Positions 6,561 to 9,110 of a stretch of 9,110 nucleotides of DNA are shown one piece after another. Position numbers and translations under genes: made by a program. Numbering within the stretch: position 1 is the first letter of the stretch; every line of letters begins with the position of its first letter. Where the stretch lies: contig JAQUOB010000036.1 of NCBI GenBank assembly GCA_028717325.1, positions 1-9,110 of the forward strand. Reading direction: 5' to 3'. This DNA comes from Candidatus Margulisiibacteriota bacterium (GTDB lineage: Bacteria; Margulisbacteria; WOR-1; O2-12-FULL-45-9; XYB2-FULL-48-7). The notes under the pieces were generated by a model. The model ran no database searches. It saw nothing but the letters and a program-made list of their open reading frames with translations, and was not told the origin of the DNA.

Positions 6561-6589
6561 TTGTTGAAAAAAAACACTGATGTTATACT
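6561..6589 (+). promoter_or_regulatory. korA promoter with extended -10
   Basis: TTGTTG (6561-6566), a 17-base spacer and TATACT (6584-6589), with TG at 6581-6582 forming an extended -10. The predicted +1 near 6596 leaves zero to three bases before the ATG at 6599, so the korA message would be leaderless or nearly so. No Shine-Dalgarno is present before korA, which agrees. Confidence 0.62.
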
Positions 6590-6598
6590 ACTTCAGCC

Positions 6599-8278
6599 AT
6601 GAGTGCTGGGGAAAAGGCCAAAGCGCCTGATGAGATATCGATCCTGATCGGCGGTCGGGCCGGTTACGGCATCGATAAATCAAGCCTCATCCTGGCCCGT
6701 CTGATGGGCCGGCTCGGCTATCGACTCTACATTTATCGCGATTATCCGTCCCTGATCAGGGGCGGACACACTTTTTCCATCATCCGCGCCGCCAAAAAGA
6801 GAGTCAGCGCCCACCGGAACAAAGTCGATTGGCTGCTGGCCCTGAACCAGGCGACGATTGATCTTCACCGAGATAAGCTTAAGGCAGCCGGCACAATTAT
6901 TTACGACGCCGATTCGGTCAAGTCGGACGGGGTCGGTCTGCCGATCGGCAAAATTCTCAAAAAAGAGGGCGCGGCCGAGATCACGCGCAACACCTGCCTG
7001 ATCGGAGCGTTCGCCAAAGCCGCCGGCATCGATTGGACGAGACTTGAAACCGTCATCAAACAGAACATGCCGAAAGAGTTAGAGATCAATCTCAAAGTCG
7101 CCCGCCGGGGCTACGACGCGGTCAGCGCAATGGGCAAGATCGAGCCAATTGACCTGGCGCCTTTACCCGTCATCACCGGCAACGAAACTTTGGGCCTGGG
7201 CCTCATCGCGGCGGGCTTGCAGGCCTATGTCGCCTATCCGATGACCCCCTCGTCGACCATTTTGTCGTTCCTGGCCGAAGCGGCGGCAGAATTTTCACTC
7301 AAAGTCATCCAGCCGGAGAGCGAGATCGGCGTGATGCTGATGGCGCTGGGCTTTTCTTATGCCGGAAAGAGGACCGCGGTCGGCACTTCCGGCGGCGGTT
7401 TTTGCCTGATGACCGAAGGGGTCAGTTTTACCGGCATGGCGGAGCTGCCGGTCGTGATCATAGTCGGCCAGCGGACCGGTCCCAGCACCGGCCTGCCGAC
7501 CTATACCGGGCAAACGGAACTGCACTTTGTTTTGAACGCGGGGCAGGGTGAGTTCCCGCGCTTGATCGTCGCGCCGGGCGATGCCGAAGAAACTTACTAT
7601 TGGGGCGGGGTCGCTCTCAATCTCGCCTGGCAATTCCAGGTCCCCGCTTTCATTTTAACCGATAAGACCGTAGCCGAAGGCGGCTTTAATTTTGACCTTG
7701 ATTCGATCAAGGCGGTGGACGGGCTGCCGGCTGCCGGTTGGGACGGCAAACAGCCTTACAAACGCTACCTGGACACGGCCACGGGTGTTTCGCCGCTGGC
7801 TTTTCCGGGTGACCAGGGCGCGATCGTCAAGATCAACAGCTACGAGCATGACGAAGCGGGCCTGACCGTCGAAGCCGCGCCGATAACCAAAAAGATGGCG
7901 GAAAAAAGATCGCGCAAAGGAAAATTTCTGGCCCGGGAACTGAAAAAATATAAAACCGTCAATGTTTATGGGAACAAGAAAGCCACGACTGCCGTTCTCT
8001 GCTGGGGCTCCAATAAAGGGGTCTGTGTCGAAGCAGCGGAAAAATTCAATTTAAAGGTTATTCAGCCGCTTGTTCTATCGCCTTTCCCGGCGGAGCAATT
8101 TAGCGCGGCCCTCAAAGGGGTCAAAAAGCTGATCGGCGTGGAAAATAACGCGACCGGCCAGCTGGCCAAGTTGATCAAACTTTCTGGCTTCGCAGTCGAT
8201 AAAATGATCTTAAAATACGACGGCCGGCCGTTTGATCTCGATGAGCTGGAACAACGGTTAAAAGAGGCGATCAAGTGA
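6599..8278 (+). CDS. korA: 2-oxoacid:ferredoxin oxidoreductase alpha subunit (gamma-alpha fusion)
   Basis: This 559-residue subunit belongs to the thiamine-diphosphate enzyme that oxidatively decarboxylates a 2-oxoacid to acyl-CoA and CO2 while reducing ferredoxin. The N-terminal gamma-type domain (about 11-180) has GGRAGYG (18-24), DYPSLIRGGH (48-57) and a typical NTCLIGAFAKAAGI block. The alpha PYR domain (about 192-370) has GNETLGLGLIAAG, the substrate-loop motif YPMTPSS (213-219), PESEIG with the cofactor-activating Glu (239-244), TSGGGF (263-268) and QRTGPSTGLPT (291-301). The transketolase C-like domain ends the protein (about 465-559). The fused gamma-alpha arrangement with a separate beta is typical of archaeal, actinobacterial and candidate-phylum two-subunit enzymes. 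Substrate choice (2-oxoglutarate, pyruvate, branched-chain) cannot be read from the motifs; korA is used as the generic name. Its stop overlaps korB's GTG. Confidence 0.94.
   Translation: MSAGEKAKAPDEISILIGGRAGYGIDKSSLILARLMGRLGYRLYIYRDYPSLIRGGHTFSIIRAAKKRVSAHRNKVDWLLALNQATIDLHRDKLKAAGTIIYDADSVKSDGVGLPIGKILKKEGAAEITRNTCLIGAFAKAAGIDWTRLETVIKQNMPKELEINLKVARRGYDAVSAMGKIEPIDLAPLPVITGNETLGLGLIAAGLQAYVAYPMTPSSTILSFLAEAAAEFSLKVIQPESEIGVMLMALGFSYAGKRTAVGTSGGGFCLMTEGVSFTGMAELPVVIIVGQRTGPSTGLPTYTGQTELHFVLNAGQGEFPRLIVAPGDAEETYYWGGVALNLAWQFQVPAFILTDKTVAEGGFNFDLDSIKAVDGLPAAGWDGKQPYKRYLDTATGVSPLAFPGDQGAIVKINSYEHDEAGLTVEAAPITKKMAEKRSRKGKFLARELKKYKTVNVYGNKKATTAVLCWGSNKGVCVEAAEKFNLKVIQPLVLSPFPAEQFSAALKGVKKLIGVENNATGQLAKLIKLSGFAVDKMILKYDGRPFDLDELEQRLKEAIK
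8264..8267 (+). promoter_or_regulatory. Shine-Dalgarno of korB
   Basis: GAGG in the last codons of korA lies seven bases before the GTG at 8275. It supports this GTG as the korB start, which also gives the GTGA overlap with the korA stop. Confidence 0.65.
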
Positions 8279-9110
8279 GCGAACCAAGAGACCTCGACAC
8301 GCGCGCGCAGAACGACTGGTGCCCCGGCTGCGGCAACTTTGCCATCCTCAACGCCGTTAAAGCGGTGCTGACCGAGCTACAGAGCGAAGGGACACCGCTT
8401 GACAATATTGTGCTGGTCGGGGGCATCGGCCAGCACGCCAAAATGCTCGATTATGTCAACGTCAACGATTTTTATTCCCTGCACGGCCGGGCCTTGCCGC
8501 CGGCGGAAGGGATCAAGCTGGCAAATCCAAATTTGAAAGTGATCGTCTTCTCGGGCGATGGCGACGCTTATGGTGAAGGCATCGAGCATTTGATCTTCGC
8601 GGCGAAAAGAAATATCGATCTTACCATGATCGTCCACGACAACCGGGTTTACGCTTTAACGACCGGACAGTCCACGCCGACGTCGCCTCTGGGCTATAAG
8701 AGCCGTTCCACTCCCGGCGGGACGATCGAGCGGCCGCTCAATCCGCTGGATCTCCTGCTGGCATCGGGCGCCACTTATTTGGCCCGCGGCTACTCGGCCA
8801 ATCTGCCGCTGTTGAAAAAGCTGATCAAAGAGGCGATCGCGCACAAAGGCTTTTCGCTGGTCGATGTCCTGCAGGTCTGTGTGACTTTCAATAATCAATA
8901 CGACTATTACAATAAACATGTTTACGAGTTAAAAGATCATGACCCGGCCGATCGCGAAGCGGCCTTGAAGAAGATCAGGGAGTGGGATTATAATGCAGAA
9001 GCGCCGATCGCGCTGGGCACTTTCTTTAAACAGGCGCAGCCGACCTATGATGAATTGTTCCAAAAAGGGCAGACTGTACAGACGGCCGATCGTTCGGAAA
9101 TCATCAAAAC
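8275..9110 (+). CDS. korB: 2-oxoacid:ferredoxin oxidoreductase beta subunit (C-terminal end cut by window)
   Basis: A GTG start at 8275 opens a frame of 278 codons to the right edge with no stop. The family is about 280-300 residues, so little is missing. The protein starts with an ordinary beta-subunit N-terminus, WCPGCGNF (15-22), with cluster ligands C16 and C19. The thiamine-diphosphate/Mg2+ motif is GDGDAYGEG (94-102), with N123 and the following VYALTTGQSTPTS (125-137) completing it. SLVDVLQVCVTFN (194-206) supplies C202, the distal cluster ligand. At the usual third-ligand position, where many relatives have GIGC, this protein reads GIGQH (50-54). The LHGRALP block (69-75) is present. 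The beta subunit binds thiamine diphosphate and a [4Fe-4S] cluster that passes electrons to ferredoxin. It is translationally coupled to korA (GTGA). Confidence 0.94.
   Translation, partial: MSEPRDLDTRAQNDWCPGCGNFAILNAVKAVLTELQSEGTPLDNIVLVGGIGQHAKMLDYVNVNDFYSLHGRALPPAEGIKLANPNLKVIVFSGDGDAYGEGIEHLIFAAKRNIDLTMIVHDNRVYALTTGQSTPTSPLGYKSRSTPGGTIERPLNPLDLLLASGATYLARGYSANLPLLKKLIKEAIAHKGFSLVDVLQVCVTFNNQYDYYNKHVYELKDHDPADREAALKKIREWDYNAEAPIALGTFFKQAQPTYDELFQKGQTVQTADRSEIIK

Larger units (their letters stand above)
6445..6598 (+). other. Intergenic region before korA
   Basis: This is the only substantial gap in the window (154 bp) and is AT-richer than the genes. An ATG at 6478 meets a stop after one codon, so no small ORF starts there. 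A 4-bp stem (GTGC 6529-6532, GCAC 6538-6541) has no T-tract, so no convincing terminator for the kinase operon is seen. It holds the candidate operator repeats and the korA promoter described separately. Confidence 0.7.

Noticed and set aside
7295..7633. Leftward open frame of 112 codons
   Set aside because: Antisense to the conserved korA thiamine-binding region; product composition is unlike a real protein.
8377..8919. Two leftward open frames (8377-8637 and 8656-8919)
   Set aside because: Both are antisense to korB, which is a long GTG-started frame with all the main family motifs.

Overview
The window comes from a bacterium of intermediate G+C (roughly half, by eye) using the standard code, probably an anaerobe or microaerophile, because it carries a two-subunit 2-oxoacid:ferredoxin oxidoreductase. 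The lineage cannot be fixed from sequence alone. Leaderless-looking promoters, compact operons and the gamma-alpha fused KorA fit an uncultivated candidate-phylum bacterium, but this is a weak inference.

Layout. Positions 1-3160 are a leftward cluster, read from its promoter: a membrane sensor histidine kinase (3160-2183), a stand-alone receiver protein (2153-1779), a HAD-family phosphatase (1759-1115), a small GNAT acetyltransferase (1114-704) and a DUF2156 / LPG_synthase_C-type protein that runs off the left edge (707-1). Positions 3220-6444 are a rightward cluster: an AhpF-like thioredoxin-reductase flavoprotein, an AraC-type response regulator and a soluble double-PAS histidine kinase, each overlapping the next. 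After a 154-bp gap come korA (6599-8278) and korB (8275 to beyond the right edge), coupled through GTGA.

Regulation. The 59 bp between the two divergent clusters holds two promoters arranged as near mirror images, TTGAAA-N17-TAGAAT rightward and TTGCCT-N17-TATAAT leftward. Their -35 boxes share one base, and each -10 lies six bases before its ATG, so both transcripts should be leaderless and the two promoters should exclude each other. korA has a similar promoter (TTGTTG-N17-TATACT with an extended -10), preceded by an 11-bp-phased direct repeat that could be an operator.

How the genes may work together. The flavoprotein moves electrons from a nicotinamide cofactor to a disulfide, and KorAB reduces ferredoxin while oxidising a 2-oxoacid. 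Between them sits a cytoplasmic PAS kinase/regulator pair that could sense redox or metabolic state. A role in controlling korAB is inference. The leftward two-component pair is separate, and its receiver has no output domain. I found no mobile element, CRISPR array, tRNA or rRNA.
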